A program made the translations under genes and the position numbers. Below are positions 44,696 through 54,115 of a stretch of DNA of 64,000 nt, piece after piece. Position 1 is the stretch's first letter. Each line of letters begins with the position of its first letter. Source of the stretch: Paenibacillus methanolicus (lineage in GTDB: Bacteria > Bacillota > Bacilli > Paenibacillales > Paenibacillaceae); NCBI RefSeq assembly GCF_008124765.1, contig NZ_VNHS01000002.1:558001-622000 (forward strand). Direction: 5' to 3'. Under the pieces are notes generated by a model. The model did not search any database. It was given only the letters and a program-made list of their open reading frames with translations, and was not told the DNA's origin.

Positions 44696-46887
44696 GCTAG
44701 TCGCTCCTTTGATTTGACCTCTTCCGGGTATTCAATCCGGGAATGGAAAATGCCGATGACCGTTTCCTTCAACGTCTGCGCGATCTTGTCCAGCTCCTTC
44801 AAGGTCAAGTCGCAATCGCTCAGCTGCCCGTCATCCAGGCGTCCTTTGATAATCTTCGCGATCATCGTCTCCACCTGTTCCACGGATGGGCTGCGCAAAC
44901 TGCGGACCGCCGCTTCGACCGAGTCGGCAATGCCGACGATCGCCGCTTCCTTCGACTGCGCCTTCGGCCCCGGGTAGCGGAAATCATCCTCGGTAAAGTC
45001 GGGATCGACGCCCTCCTCCTCCGCCTGCTTGACCGCCTTATGGTAGAAGAACGCCAAGAACGTCGTGCCGTGATGCTGCTCCGCGATATCGCGGATCGGC
45101 TTCGGAATATTATGCGCCTTCAGCATTTCGACCCCGTCGCGCGCATGGGCGATAATGATCGATTTGCTCAGCTTCGGCTCGATATGGTCATGCGGATTTT
45201 CCATGTTGGACTGGTTCTCGATGAAATAGCTCGGCCGCTTCGTCTTGCCGATATCGTGGTAGAACGAACCGACGCGGCATAACAGGCCGTTCGCGCCGAT
45301 CGCTTCGGCCGCCGCCTCCGATAGATTGCCGACCATGACGCTGTGATGATACGTGCCCGGCGTCTCGGTCAACAACTTGCGCAGGAGCGGATGGTTCGGA
45401 TTGGACAACTCGACCAGCTTCAGCGCCGAGAGAATGCCGAACGACACTTCGAAGAAAGGCATTAGTCCGATAACGAGAATCGAAGTCAGCAGTCCGCTCG
45501 CGAACGCGAACGCTACCGTCAGCACCAGTTCGCTCTTCTGCGGCAGCTCGCCGAGCATGACGATCGCGAGCACCGAGGCCGAACCGAACAGACTCGCCAT
45601 AATGCCTGCCTTCAGAATCGTCGAACGCTGGCCCGCGCGATGAATGCCGAAGATCGCCGCGAACGAGACGACGGCAATGACGAAGCCGAAATTAAAGTCG
45701 AAAATCGCGTCCGTGCTCGTATTAAAGATTACGCTGCCGGCAATCGCGAACAAAAACGAGCTGACGACCGCAAGGGGCACGTCCAACAAAATCGCGATCA
45801 GCATCGCCCCCATGGCGGTCGGCGCTAAATAACCGACAAACGGCATCGTATCCGTTTGCGTCAACTGAACGATCTCCATCGCCAGCAGATTCAGCAGATA
45901 AATCAACCAAAGCATGACGAACTGGGCGTTGCTGTATTTGGCCCCGCCGGGCGTGGCGCCTTTCTCCATGTAACTGTAGATGACGATGACGAAGAGCAAC
46001 GATAGCAGGAGCAGTCCGAATTGCGGCCAATACGTCTTCTTGTCCTGCAGCCAGTTGAAATCCGAAAACATCTCGTAATTCTCCAGCGTGACGATATCGC
46101 CCTTCTTGACGACGACGTCCCCTTGCTTGATCATGACCGGCGGCGTCTCTTCCTTCGCCGCAACCTTCGCCTCGTTCGTCGCTTCCTTGTTCAGGAACCG
46201 GTTCGGCATGATCGCGAAACGGGCCAGTTCCTGCACGATCTCGCGCGATTTGCGGTCCGTCAGCGTGCTGGCGTTGACGAGCTCGGCCACTTTCGACCGG
46301 GCGGTCTCCGCGTCGCGCAAGCCTTCGCCCATCAGCTTCTTCACGATCACGACCGCCACGTCGCGCATCTCCGTCAACTGCTCGGCGCTAAGCGACGGCA
46401 GCTTGTAATACGTCTCCTCCGGCAGGCGGTACGCCTGATCTTTGGCGCCCTGCGCCATGTCCTCCAGCAGCGTATCGTTGTAGGCGTCGTTGCCGCGGTT
46501 CAACTGCGCGAAACGGTCTACGTAATCATGATAGGACTGCGGAATTTCGCTGCGATAAATATTCACTTTGTTCTGTTCCGTGACCTGGTCGTCTTGGTTC
46601 AACTGTTCGATCCGCTTGAAAATCTGTTCCAGCAAGGCATCGCCTTTCAGACTAACGACCGTATAGAGCGGTTCAACCTGCTCGGCGGCAAGTTCTTGCG
46701 CGGCGAGCGTCCGTTTCTTGTCTTCCTTCGCGTTCGGGGCGATGACGTCCCGGTCGCTGCGCTTGCCCGGTTCGATGTCGTAGGTCGTCGGAAGAACATG
46801 CGGCGCAAGGCTGAAGTAGAATAATACGACAAACAGAAGCAGCAGCACCCAACGTACCGCCGGGCTGTGCTTCCAGCTGCTTAACAT
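44692..46887 (-). CDS. pgpH: c-di-AMP phosphodiesterase PgpH (7TM-HD)
   Basis: Degrades cyclic di-AMP to pApA. 731 residues: one N-terminal helix, an extracellular 7TMR-HDED domain (about 45-275), seven helices (about 288-485) and a cytoplasmic HD domain with TYHHSVMVGNLSE (His514/515) and FYHDIGKTKRP (HD at 544-545). AGGAGGAG lies close to the ATG. It follows phoH after 181 bases with a perfect inverted repeat, so it may have its own promoter. Confidence 0.96.
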   Translation of the reverse strand: MLSSWKHSPAVRWVLLLLFVVLFYFSLAPHVLPTTYDIEPGKRSDRDVIAPNAKEDKKRTLAAQELAAEQVEPLYTVVSLKGDALLEQIFKRIEQLNQDDQVTEQNKVNIYRSEIPQSYHDYVDRFAQLNRGNDAYNDTLLEDMAQGAKDQAYRLPEETYYKLPSLSAEQLTEMRDVAVVIVKKLMGEGLRDAETARSKVAELVNASTLTDRKSREIVQELARFAIMPNRFLNKEATNEAKVAAKEETPPVMIKQGDVVVKKGDIVTLENYEMFSDFNWLQDKKTYWPQFGLLLLSLLFVIVIYSYMEKGATPGGAKYSNAQFVMLWLIYLLNLLAMEIVQLTQTDTMPFVGYLAPTAMGAMLIAILLDVPLAVVSSFLFAIAGSVIFNTSTDAIFDFNFGFVIAVVSFAAIFGIHRAGQRSTILKAGIMASLFGSASVLAIVMLGELPQKSELVLTVAFAFASGLLTSILVIGLMPFFEVSFGILSALKLVELSNPNHPLLRKLLTETPGTYHHSVMVGNLSEAAAEAIGANGLLCRVGSFYHDIGKTKRPSYFIENQSNMENPHDHIEPKLSKSIIIAHARDGVEMLKAHNIPKPIRDIAEQHHGTTFLAFFYHKAVKQAEEEGVDPDFTEDDFRYPGPKAQSKEAAIVGIADSVEAAVRSLRSPSVEQVETMIAKIIKGRLDDGQLSDCDLTLKELDKIAQTLKETVIGIFHSRIEYPEEVKSKERLA

Positions 46888-47029
46888 GGTGATCTCCTCC
46901 TGCGATGGACATCCCCCAGTTAGGAATATGGAGTCGCCCTCGCGACCCCTATCCCTTTATATGATCGGTAACGCGCTGATGCTTGAGGGGATCGAACAAC
47001 TTCGGCTTTCGCGGGCGCATCCGAATGAA

Positions 47030-47066
47030 GGATTATCCCGCGCCGGCTGCCGGCGCGGGATAATCC
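47030..47066. repeat. Perfect 18+1+18 inverted repeat between phoH and pgpH
   Basis: GGATTATCCCGCGCCGGC followed by T and its exact reverse complement. It begins two bases after the phoH stop. It has no T-run on either side, so it is not a typical intrinsic terminator; mRNA-end protection or a strong pause/attenuation hairpin is possible. Confidence 0.9.
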
Positions 47067-47068
47067 GT

Positions 47069-48037
47069 CTACTTCTCTTCGGCGTCCGACTGGTACGCCA
47101 TAATTATTTTCTGCACGAGCGTATGCCGAACGACATCCTGATCGGTGAAATGAATAAATCCGATTTCCTCTATGTTCTTCAGTATGCGCGACGCCTCGAT
47201 TAGCCCCGAGTTTTTGCCGCGCGGCAAATCGATCTGCGTAACGTCGCCCGTCACGACCATCTTCGAGCCGAAGCCAAGACGAGTCAGAAACATCTTCATC
47301 TGCTCAGGCGTCGTGTTCTGCGCTTCGTCGAGGATGATGAAGGAATCGTCGAGCGTCCTGCCGCGCATGTACGCGAGCGGCGCGACCTCGATCAAGCCGC
47401 GTTCGAACGCCTTGGCCGTCTGGTCTGGCCCGAGAACGTCATGGAGCGCATCGTAGAGCGGTCTTAAGTAAGGATCCACCTTCTCTTGCAGGTCGCCTGG
47501 CAGGAAGCCGAGATTCTCGCCCGCTTCGACGGCGGGACGGGTCAGCATGATCTTCTTAACCGAGCCTTCCTTCAGCGCCGCAACCGCGAGCACGACCGCC
47601 AAATACGTCTTGCCCGTACCCGCCGGGCCAATGCCGAAGACGACATCCTTGCGTTTGATCGTCTTGACGTAATGACGCTGTCCGATCGTCTTCACCCGGA
47701 TCGGCTTGCCGCGGAACGTCGTCGTGATTTCCGCTTTGAACAAATCCAGCAGTTGATCCGCCTGCAGCGTCCGCGCCAGCTCGTAAGCGTACGCGATATC
47801 GCGCTCCGACGGCGTGTAGCCGCCCCGGACAAGCTGCTGCAGAACCGTATAAAGCTGCTCGAGGGAATCCACCTCGGGCGCGGGACCGGAGAGGATGATC
47901 TCCGCATCGCGCGACATGATGTCCGCGCTCGTCTGGTCCTGAACGGACCGTAAATACTTGTCCTGCGGGCCGAATAGCGCAAGCCCTTCCGCCGCGTTCG
48001 CGAGCGGGATCTTTACTACCTTCGTCTCATTCAGCAA
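47069..48037 (-). CDS. phoH: PhoH-like ATPase (single domain)
   Basis: 322 residues, PhoH family without PIN domain. Walker A FGIGPAGTGKTYLAV, LTRPAVEAGENLGFLPGDL, Walker B SFIILDEAQNTTPEQMKMFLTR, and GDVTQIDLP. Usually next to ybeY and thought to act in RNA metabolism. Start TTG 48037 has AAGGAG 12 bases upstream. Follows yqfD by 6 bases. Confidence 0.95.
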   Translation of the reverse strand: MLNETKVVKIPLANAAEGLALFGPQDKYLRSVQDQTSADIMSRDAEIILSGPAPEVDSLEQLYTVLQQLVRGGYTPSERDIAYAYELARTLQADQLLDLFKAEITTTFRGKPIRVKTIGQRHYVKTIKRKDVVFGIGPAGTGKTYLAVVLAVAALKEGSVKKIMLTRPAVEAGENLGFLPGDLQEKVDPYLRPLYDALHDVLGPDQTAKAFERGLIEVAPLAYMRGRTLDDSFIILDEAQNTTPEQMKMFLTRLGFGSKMVVTGDVTQIDLPRGKNSGLIEASRILKNIEEIGFIHFTDQDVVRHTLVQKIIMAYQSDAEEK

Positions 48038-48043
48038 AAAGGC

Positions 48044-49237
48044 TCATTCTCCTTGCATCTGTACTAACGGTTGCTCCGCCGCTATCGATTGTTCGACTTC
48101 AAAAAGCACTTTCATATAAACTTTACCATTCTCCGTCTTTTCATGCAAAATGTTTTCCGCGCGCACGACCGCGTCCGCGCCCGCTTTCGACAGAATATCG
48201 GCGCGCGCCTGGTTCAAGCCGATCGTCTTCGCCTCGGCGGCGGGGACCGGAATTTTGTCGAGGCGCACCTCGCGGATCGTCTCTTTGATCCGGCCAAGCG
48301 GCAGGCTCCAGGTCCGATATGCGGCCTGCTCCTCGTGACGGATCGTCTCGAAATATTGATACGGGATCTTCCCGTAGCCGCTTACCTTGAGCGCGCGCCC
48401 GAACGCGACCCCGTACCAGCGGGTCATCGTCTCGCCCGTGTAGACCTGCACCTTGCGCGTCAACGGGGAGGCGATTTCGTATTCGTGCCATACGAGCCCT
48501 CTCACTTTGCCGTGCGCCGGGACGAGCATGTTATGATTCTCGTCGCCGAGTATGCCCGAGATCAGAACATCGCCCCGTTTCACCTTCTGGTTCCGGTTGA
48601 CGACCGGCCTTCCCGTCTCGGCCTGAATATCGGTGACGACCGCGTCGGCGGCCGCAATAATATGTCGCGGGTCGACTGGCGGCGATGGCGCAGGCTTCGT
48701 CGTCTCCACGATCTGAATCGTGATTTTGGTGCCGCGCTTCTCGACCCCGACCCAGGCCGCCCCCGGCAAGCTGCGCGTCAAATCCCGCTGCAGGTCGCTC
48801 GTGTCGGGCAGCCGGAACGACCATTGGAACGGGTACAACCCCTGCTGCTTGGCCACTTTCAGAATATGCTCTTCCGATAATTTCTCATTGCCCTTCACGT
48901 CGATCGACCAGATCAGCGACGACAGCAAGTACATGCCGACGAAGAATAGGACGAGCCCCGCGCCAAAAAAAAGCCTCTTCTCCACGCGGCGCAGCCAGAA
49001 CGGCATTCCTTTCCGTCCGGCGACGTGCACGCGGCATCCCGTTTCTTTCAGCAGCGGACGCAGCTTGAAGAAATCGCCGACCGTGACTTGGCAAACAAGC
49101 TCCCCCCCGCTTGTCCGGCTGATGGACCATAATTGCAGTCCCTTCGCCAATGCGCGGTTAACCAGCAGCTCGAGCCCTTCGCCGCGGACGCGAATCGTCA
49201 CGATCCCGCGCACCCACTGCAACCATGAGGCATTCAT
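48044..49237 (-). CDS. yqfD: Sporulation membrane protein YqfD
   Basis: 397 residues. In Bacillus and clostridia yqfC-yqfD is a mother-cell (SigE) operon needed for spore formation. N-terminal soluble domain, one membrane helix (about 88-110), a POTRA-like domain (SIDVKGNEKLSEEHILKVAK) and a C-terminal extracytoplasmic region (NRNQKVKRGDVLISGILGDEN). AGAGGGGGAG precedes the ATG. Downstream phoH is close. Confidence 0.95.
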   Translation of the reverse strand: MNASWLQWVRGIVTIRVRGEGLELLVNRALAKGLQLWSISRTSGGELVCQVTVGDFFKLRPLLKETGCRVHVAGRKGMPFWLRRVEKRLFFGAGLVLFFVGMYLLSSLIWSIDVKGNEKLSEEHILKVAKQQGLYPFQWSFRLPDTSDLQRDLTRSLPGAAWVGVEKRGTKITIQIVETTKPAPSPPVDPRHIIAAADAVVTDIQAETGRPVVNRNQKVKRGDVLISGILGDENHNMLVPAHGKVRGLVWHEYEIASPLTRKVQVYTGETMTRWYGVAFGRALKVSGYGKIPYQYFETIRHEEQAAYRTWSLPLGRIKETIREVRLDKIPVPAAEAKTIGLNQARADILSKAGADAVVRAENILHEKTENGKVYMKVLFEVEQSIAAEQPLVQMQGE

Positions 49238-49285
49238 CGTTACTCCCCCTCTGTTATTCGTTCGGAACCTAATTGGCGCGGCACG

Positions 49286-49564
49286 CTATTCGCGGACCGA
49301 TATATGTTTAATCTGGCCTTCGACGAACACCTCTTCGGTCCAAATGGTGCGGATGACAAGGCCATCGCCGATGACTTCGAGTTCGCCTTTGCTGAGCGCG
49401 AGCCGTAATTTATCGCTGGAGAAGTGAAGCACGCCGCGGTGGTTCTCGATGTAGAGCTGGCGGTCGCCGATCATGGTCACGCGTGGCAAATCAAATACGA
49501 CATCCTGCGGCAGATCGAGCAGATCGGCTGCCATTTTGCGGAGTTTGCGGTTGATGCGGCCCAT
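49286..49564 (-). CDS. yqfC: Sporulation protein YqfC
   Basis: 92 residues (ATG 49564, MGRINRK) or 96 from an ATG four codons earlier, which lies too near GGGAAGGGGG. Contains LDLPQDVVFDLPRVTMIGDRQLYIENHRGVL, the YqfC signature. It forms a sporulation operon with yqfD, whose start is 48 bases downstream. Confidence 0.93.
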   Translation of the reverse strand: MGRINRKLRKMAADLLDLPQDVVFDLPRVTMIGDRQLYIENHRGVLHFSSDKLRLALSKGELEVIGDGLVIRTIWTEEVFVEGQIKHISVRE

Positions 49565-49677
49565 AGTTGGCTCCATGCCCCCTTCCCGTACTGTACCAAC
49601 CTATGCGCGCGACCTCCGATTCATGACGCTTTTAACCGGCCGCGCAGCCGCTCGCAGCAGGGCGGACATGTCTAAGT

Positions 49678-49713
49678 AAAAAAATGGCCAGCCCTCTTGA
49701 ACCGGGCTGGCCA
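49678..49713 (-). terminator. Terminator after the floA-linked gene
   Basis: On the minus strand TGGCCAGCCC pairs with GGGCTGGCCA, then seven T. It separates the nfeD-floA cluster from the yqfC-yqfD operon. The rest of 49565-49810 shows no gene. Confidence 0.93.
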
Positions 49714-49810
49714 ATAGATCATATAACAGCTCTCTCGGACGCTCCGGGCGGCTCTACAGCCGTTCTGGGGCACCAAAGGGCTAGATTAAGGGTTTGGAAG
49801 TTGCGTCCGG

Positions 49811-50302
49811 CTAAGGGCGCCTCAGCGGCTTCTTGGAGCGAGGCGGACCAAGAATCTCCGCCATGACCACCGCCCGCTTCAGATCGTCCGCCTGCGGCAG
49901 CGGGAACGAGCCGTCTCGGCGCTCGGAAGTGCGATCCTGAGCCTTCGCGGGCGAATTCCCTCTGCCTGACGGCGGTTTCGATTGAGCCGGCATGTGCCGG
50001 ATCGGAGGCGCCTTTACCGATTGTCGCGCATCCCGGATAGGCGCCTCAAGCTCCGCGCTCGGCGCGCCGTAAGTTCTGGAGGCACTGTCTTCCTCCCAAT
50101 CGGCCATGCGCTCCCTTTCCTCCTCGCTGCTTCTGCCGCTTCCTGTCGACTCGGAGCGCGTGGAGGACGAATCGCCCCCGAAACTCGGCATCCGGCTTCC
50201 TCCGCCCTGCTTCCGGGCTTTGGAGACCATCGACAGCAGAAATCCGACGACGACGATCACGATATAGATGTTCTCCAACAGCAGTTCGATCAATGTTCTC
50301 AT
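49811..50302 (-). CDS. Membrane-anchored disordered protein downstream of floA
   Basis: 163 residues: one N-terminal helix (LLLENIYIVIVVVGFLLSMV), a long Ser/Arg/Glu/Pro-rich disordered part, and a conserved-looking end LKRAVVMAEILGPPRSKKP. It occupies the slot of yqfB. By inference it may be a FloA raft-associated factor; no known domain. GGGGGTGACGG precedes the ATG. Confidence 0.7.
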   Translation of the reverse strand: MRTLIELLLENIYIVIVVVGFLLSMVSKARKQGGGSRMPSFGGDSSSTRSESTGSGRSSEEERERMADWEEDSASRTYGAPSAELEAPIRDARQSVKAPPIRHMPAQSKPPSGRGNSPAKAQDRTSERRDGSFPLPQADDLKRAVVMAEILGPPRSKKPLRRP

Positions 50303-50335
50303 GAACGACCGTCACCCCCGTTCGCCGTTAGGCTG

Positions 50336-51331
50336 CTATCGCTCATCTTCGTCCGTCGGGGCGACGTCGGTCTTGCCGATCGAATTGCGCATTTGCGTAT
50401 CGGCTTCCAAGTTCTTCAGGTTCATATAATCGAGCACGCCGATCTTGCCCGTACGGAGCGCGTCCGCCATGGCGAGCGGCACCGCCGACTCCGATTCGAC
50501 GACCCGCGCGCGCATCTCGACGACGCGCGCTTTCATCTCTTGCTCTTGCGCGACGGCCATGGCGCGGCGTTCTTCGGCTTTCGCCTGTGCAATCCGTTTG
50601 TCCGCTTCCGCCTGCTCGGTCTGCAGATGCGCCCCGATGTTCTTGCCGACGTCCACGTCCGCGATATCGATCGAGAGAATTTCGAATGCCGTACCGGCGT
50701 CAAGACCTTTGCCCAGTACCGTGCGGGAGATGAGGTCCGGATTCTCGAGCACGTCTTTATGCGAATTGGACGAACCGACCGTCGTGACGATCCCTTCGCC
50801 GACGCGGGCGATAATCGTCTCTTCGCCGGCGCCGCCGACGAGACGTTCGATATTGGCGCGGACCGTGACGCGGGCCTTGACCTTAACCTCGATGCCGTCC
50901 TTCGCGACGGCGGCCACGATCGGCGTCTCGATGACGCGCGGGTTAACGCTCATCTGCACGGCCTGCAGGACGTCCCTACCGGCCAGGTCAATCGCAGCCG
51001 CGCGCTCGAACACGAGCTCGATGTTGGCGCGCTGCGCCGCGATCAAGGCATTGACGACGCGATCGACGTTGCCGCCCGCGAGGAAGTGGCTTTCCAGCTG
51101 ATTGATCGTAAGACCCAGCCCCGCCTTGGTCGCTTTGATGAGCGGATTGACGATCCGGCTCGGAACAACCCGGCGAAGACGCATGGCCACGAGCGTGATG
51201 ATCGAGATGCGCACGCCGGACGCCAGCGCCGAGATCCAGAGCATAATCGGGAAGAAACTAAGAAACACCGAGACGACGATGATCGCCAGGACGGCGATAA
51301 TGATAATGGATACCGTTGGATCCAAATTCAA
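50336..51331 (-). CDS. floA: Flotillin-like protein FloA
   Basis: 331 residues, scaffold of functional membrane microdomains. N-terminal hairpin in the membrane (about 5-45), SPFH domain with [24 protein letters not shown], then an Ala/Glu-rich coiled coil ([22 protein letters not shown]). Start TTG 51331 with AAAGGAGG eight bases upstream. It follows nfeD after 46 bases, the usual nfeD-floA pair. Confidence 0.97.
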   Translation of the reverse strand: MNLDPTVSIIIIAVLAIIVVSVFLSFFPIMLWISALASGVRISIITLVAMRLRRVVPSRIVNPLIKATKAGLGLTINQLESHFLAGGNVDRVVNALIAAQRANIELVFERAAAIDLAGRDVLQAVQMSVNPRVIETPIVAAVAKDGIEVKVKARVTVRANIERLVGGAGEETIIARVGEGIVTTVGSSNSHKDVLENPDLISRTVLGKGLDAGTAFEILSIDIADVDVGKNIGAHLQTEQAEADKRIAQAKAEERRAMAVAQEQEMKARVVEMRARVVESESAVPLAMADALRTGKIGVLDYMNLKNLEADTQMRNSIGKTDVAPTDEDER

Positions 51332-51377
51332 CGCGAATTCCTCCTTTTGTTTGCCCCTGCCAAAATTGCTATTGCCG

Positions 51378-52748
51378 CTAATTTCCCGTACTGTGGCGCT
51401 GCACCACGATGCGGGTGCCTTCGACTTTCACGACGACGACGACCGCCCCGGCCGCGATAAAATCCCCCGACGTAACGACGTCGTACCGGTTGCCGTCGAT
51501 GACCGCCGTACCCGACGGACGCAGCGTCGTATAGGCTTCGCCCGTGCGGCCGACGAGTTCGGTCTGGTTCACGTTCGATACGTACCCTTCCTCCGTCGTC
51601 AACCGGTCGCGCAGGATCAACTTGTTCCATATGCCCCGATGTTTGAACCGTTTGGCGATGAGATAGACGATCACCGCGGACACGACAAGCGCGACGGCCA
51701 GCGACACGATCGCCGTCTCGATATCCGGCGACGCCATGACGATGCCGGCCACGATCGCGCCCGACCCGAGCAGACCGAGTATGCCGAAGCTCGGCACGAA
51801 CACTTCGATCACGAGCAGCACGATTCCGATGATAAATAGCATCATATCCTCCATTCCGGCAAAGCCCGCGACGTAATGGCCGAAGAAGTACAATCCGAAC
51901 GCCGCCGTTCCCAGAATGCCCGGGAAACCGAATCCGGGAATGAAAAATTCGATGGCGATCCCCGCGATCCCGATGATAAACAGCAACGTCATCACGACCG
52001 GCATCATGAGGAACCGAGCCAGCTTCTCCGAGAAGGTCGGCGATACGGTAACGACTTCGCGCTCTTCCAAACCGCTTTGCCGCATGACATCATCCAGCGT
52101 GTCCGCGGTGTAATCCGCATATCCGACTTTCACGGCCTCCGACGCCGTCAACGTCAAAATGTCGCCTTGCCGCTTAACTTTGCCTATCGTATCCAGCTTC
52201 AGCTCGGCGTTCGGGTCGACCATCGCGGCCGCGATTTCCGGATCCCGGCCGTTCAACGCCGCGGCTTCGCGCATCTCCTCTCTCCACATGGAGACGACTT
52301 TCGGATTGTCGATCAATTCGCCCGAACCGTCCACCACGGCCGCGGCGCCGATCGTACTGCCCGGCTGCATCGCCAGCTTCTTCGCGTTCAGCGCGATATA
52401 GGTGCCTGCCGAGATCGCCTTCCCCTGGACGAACGCGGTCGTCGGCACGGGGCTCGAGCGTACGAGATGTCCGATCGCCTCCGCGCTGTCCACCCGGCCG
52501 CCGAACGTGTTGAGCACCAGAATCACCCGCTCGGCCTTCGCCTCCTTCGCTTCCGCGTAAGCCCGTTCCAAATACGACTGCAGACCGCTCTCTACGGATT
52601 GCTCGGCGTGCACGACGTATACCGCGCCCGCCGTTTCTTGACCATGCGCCGATGCCGTCAGGATGACGAGGCCCGCCAACAATATTGCCGTTGCCAATAA
52701 GCAGGCGCCTGCCTGTCGCCCCATACGCAGCGCCCTGTTAACAGCCAT
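51378..52748 (-). CDS. yqeZ: NfeD/YqeZ membrane serine protease-like protein
   Basis: 456 residues from ATG 52748 (signal peptide 1-38). ClpP/SppA-like domain (about 45-235) with [18 protein letters not shown] and [18 protein letters not shown], whose Ser is the candidate nucleophile; then five or six helices and a C-terminal OB-fold NfeD domain ([29 protein letters not shown]). Partner of FloA. GGGAGGG precedes the ATG. Confidence 0.94.
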   Translation of the reverse strand: MAVNRALRMGRQAGACLLATAILLAGLVILTASAHGQETAGAVYVVHAEQSVESGLQSYLERAYAEAKEAKAERVILVLNTFGGRVDSAEAIGHLVRSSPVPTTAFVQGKAISAGTYIALNAKKLAMQPGSTIGAAAVVDGSGELIDNPKVVSMWREEMREAAALNGRDPEIAAAMVDPNAELKLDTIGKVKRQGDILTLTASEAVKVGYADYTADTLDDVMRQSGLEEREVVTVSPTFSEKLARFLMMPVVMTLLFIIGIAGIAIEFFIPGFGFPGILGTAAFGLYFFGHYVAGFAGMEDMMLFIIGIVLLVIEVFVPSFGILGLLGSGAIVAGIVMASPDIETAIVSLAVALVVSAVIVYLIAKRFKHRGIWNKLILRDRLTTEEGYVSNVNQTELVGRTGEAYTTLRPSGTAVIDGNRYDVVTSGDFIAAGAVVVVVKVEGTRIVVQRHSTGN

Positions 52749-52829
52749 AGCTCCCTCCCCCTCGCGATTGATGTGTCCACTAATACGATAGGATGCCCGT
52801 AAGCGTTTCATTCCGAACGAGCCCCAACG

Positions 52830-52859
52830 AAAAAACACCCTCCCTTGCGGGAGAGTGTT
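52830..52859 (-). terminator. Terminator after yqeY
   Basis: On the minus strand AACACTCTCCC pairs with GGGAGGGTGTT over a GCAA tetraloop (one G-T), followed by TTTT. Confidence 0.92.
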
Positions 52860-52875
52860 TGGCGGTCAGCCTATG

Positions 52876-53319
52876 TTATTGCAGAAATTGCTGCACGAGC
52901 GAGTTTACTAGTTTACCGTCTGCAAGCCCTTTGACTTTCGGCATAAGGGCGGTCATGACTTTTCCCATTTCCGCTTTCGAAGAAGCACCGGTTTCCTGGA
53001 TGGTCTGTTGAACGATCACTTTGATCTCTTCTTCGGTAAGCTGCTTGGGCAGGTATACACTAATAATTTCAATTTCTGCTGCGATGTCTTTCGCAAGATC
53101 GTCGCGGCCCGCTTTTTCAAATTCTTGGAGGGAATCTTTACGTTGTTTGACTTCACGACCTAGAATATCAAGCACTTCGCTGTCTTCAAGAGGACGCTTC
53201 AGTTCAATTTCCTGATTCTTGATGGATGCGCGAAGCATCCGGATCGTCGTCAGCTTGAACTTCTCTTGACTACGCATAGCTTGTTTCATATCGTCGTTCA
53301 ATCGTTCGCTAAGGTTCAT
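52876..53319 (-). CDS. yqeY: GatB/YqeY domain protein
   Basis: 147 residues of the YqeY family, related to the tRNA-binding tail of GatB. LNDDMKQAMRSQEKFKLTTIRMLRASIKN and ISVYLPKQLTEEEI are typical. Role unproved; constantly linked to rpsU. GGAGGAT precedes the ATG. Cotranscribed with rpsU, which ends 15 bases upstream. Confidence 0.96.
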   Translation of the reverse strand: MNLSERLNDDMKQAMRSQEKFKLTTIRMLRASIKNQEIELKRPLEDSEVLDILGREVKQRKDSLQEFEKAGRDDLAKDIAAEIEIISVYLPKQLTEEEIKVIVQQTIQETGASSKAEMGKVMTALMPKVKGLADGKLVNSLVQQFLQ

Positions 53320-53334
53320 TGTGGAAGGATCCTC

Positions 53335-53508
53335 CTAAAACTTTCTCTTGCGCGCAGCCTCGGACTTTTTCTTGCGCTTCACACTAGGCTTCTCATAATG
53401 CTTGCGTTTCTTAACCTCTGCCAATACGCCATCTTTAGCGATGGAACGTTTGAAGCGGCGGAGTGCAGCATCAATTGTCTCGTTTTTGCGAACTTTTGTT
53501 TCAGACAC
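53335..53508 (-). CDS. rpsU: Ribosomal protein S21
   Basis: 57 residues. Start GTG 53508-53506 ([13 protein letters not shown]), with GGAGGGAAAA upstream; longer in-frame starts are not used. The sequence [31 protein letters not shown] and a basic tail are diagnostic. First gene of the rpsU-yqeY operon, from a strong SigA promoter. Confidence 0.98.
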   Translation of the reverse strand: MSETKVRKNETIDAALRRFKRSIAKDGVLAEVKKRKHYEKPSVKRKKKSEAARKRKF

Positions 53509-53569
53509 CAGTTTTCCCTCCCTCCGAAACAGACCGTCCAAGAAGAACATACACGGTTTATCAAACTAC

Positions 53570-53599
53570 ATTATAGGCTAAAACGAAAGCCTCTGTCAA
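53570..53599 (-). promoter_or_regulatory. SigA promoter of rpsU-yqeY
   Basis: On the minus strand TTGACA (53599-53594), an 18-base spacer, TATAAT (53575-53570): both hexamers perfect. Confidence 0.93.
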
Positions 53600-53630
53600 C
53601 TTGGACTGCTAATTGATTCTTAAGGAGAAG

Positions 53631-53975
53631 CTAAGAACCAAGAAGCGGGCCCAAATTCCGACCGCCGACCAGGTGGAAATGCAGGTGATATACGATTTGT
53701 CCGCTGTCGGGATTGCAGTTGTTGATCAGCCTATAGCCGGACTCGTCCACGCCGAGTTCCTTGGCAATCTGCCGGGATGCCGCGAAAATTTCCGCCATTA
53801 CCGCGTCGTCTTCGCCCGTTACGTCGTTCATCGTCGGAATGTGCTTCTTCGGAATGATCAGGACGTGGACCGGCGCCGCGGGCTGTATATCGTGGAACGC
53901 GAGAATGCGCTCGTTCTCGAATACTTTTTTGGAAGGAATGCTGCCTTCGACGATTTTGCAGAAAATACAATCCAT
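53631..53975 (-). CDS. HIT family nucleotide-binding protein (HinT-like)
   Basis: 114 residues. MDCIFCKIVEGSIPSKKVFEN opening, ISWNAR-like absent, and the histidine triad HLHFHLVGG with the catalytic His. Hint-type phosphoramidate or nucleotide hydrolase, cytosolic. GGGGGG is close to the ATG. It lies just upstream of the rpsU promoter, as in many Bacillales. Confidence 0.95.
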   Translation of the reverse strand: MDCIFCKIVEGSIPSKKVFENERILAFHDIQPAAPVHVLIIPKKHIPTMNDVTGEDDAVMAEIFAASRQIAKELGVDESGYRLINNCNPDSGQIVYHLHFHLVGGRNLGPLLGS

Positions 53976-54063
53976 TCACTTGCCCCCCTTGTTCGCTGTC
54001 TTCAGCGTTCTTGACCTATCCTTCTATGATAGCGAAAAAAAGGCGGCTCGTCCAATAGGGGCC

Positions 54064-54093
54064 AAAAAACCGGCGACCCAAAGGTCCCCGGTC
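54064..54093 (-). terminator. Terminator after the proline-rich protein gene
   Basis: On the minus strand ACCGGGGACC pairs with GGTCGCCGGT, with bulges, followed by TTTTTGG. Confidence 0.85.
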
Positions 54094-54115
54094 TCCTCAC
54101 CCTGTCGATTGGGGC

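Noticed and set aside
49982..51460. 492-codon plus-strand frame across floA and nfeD
   Set aside because: Antisense to two clear genes; Arg/Asp/His-rich composition typical of the complement of GC-rich coding sequence.
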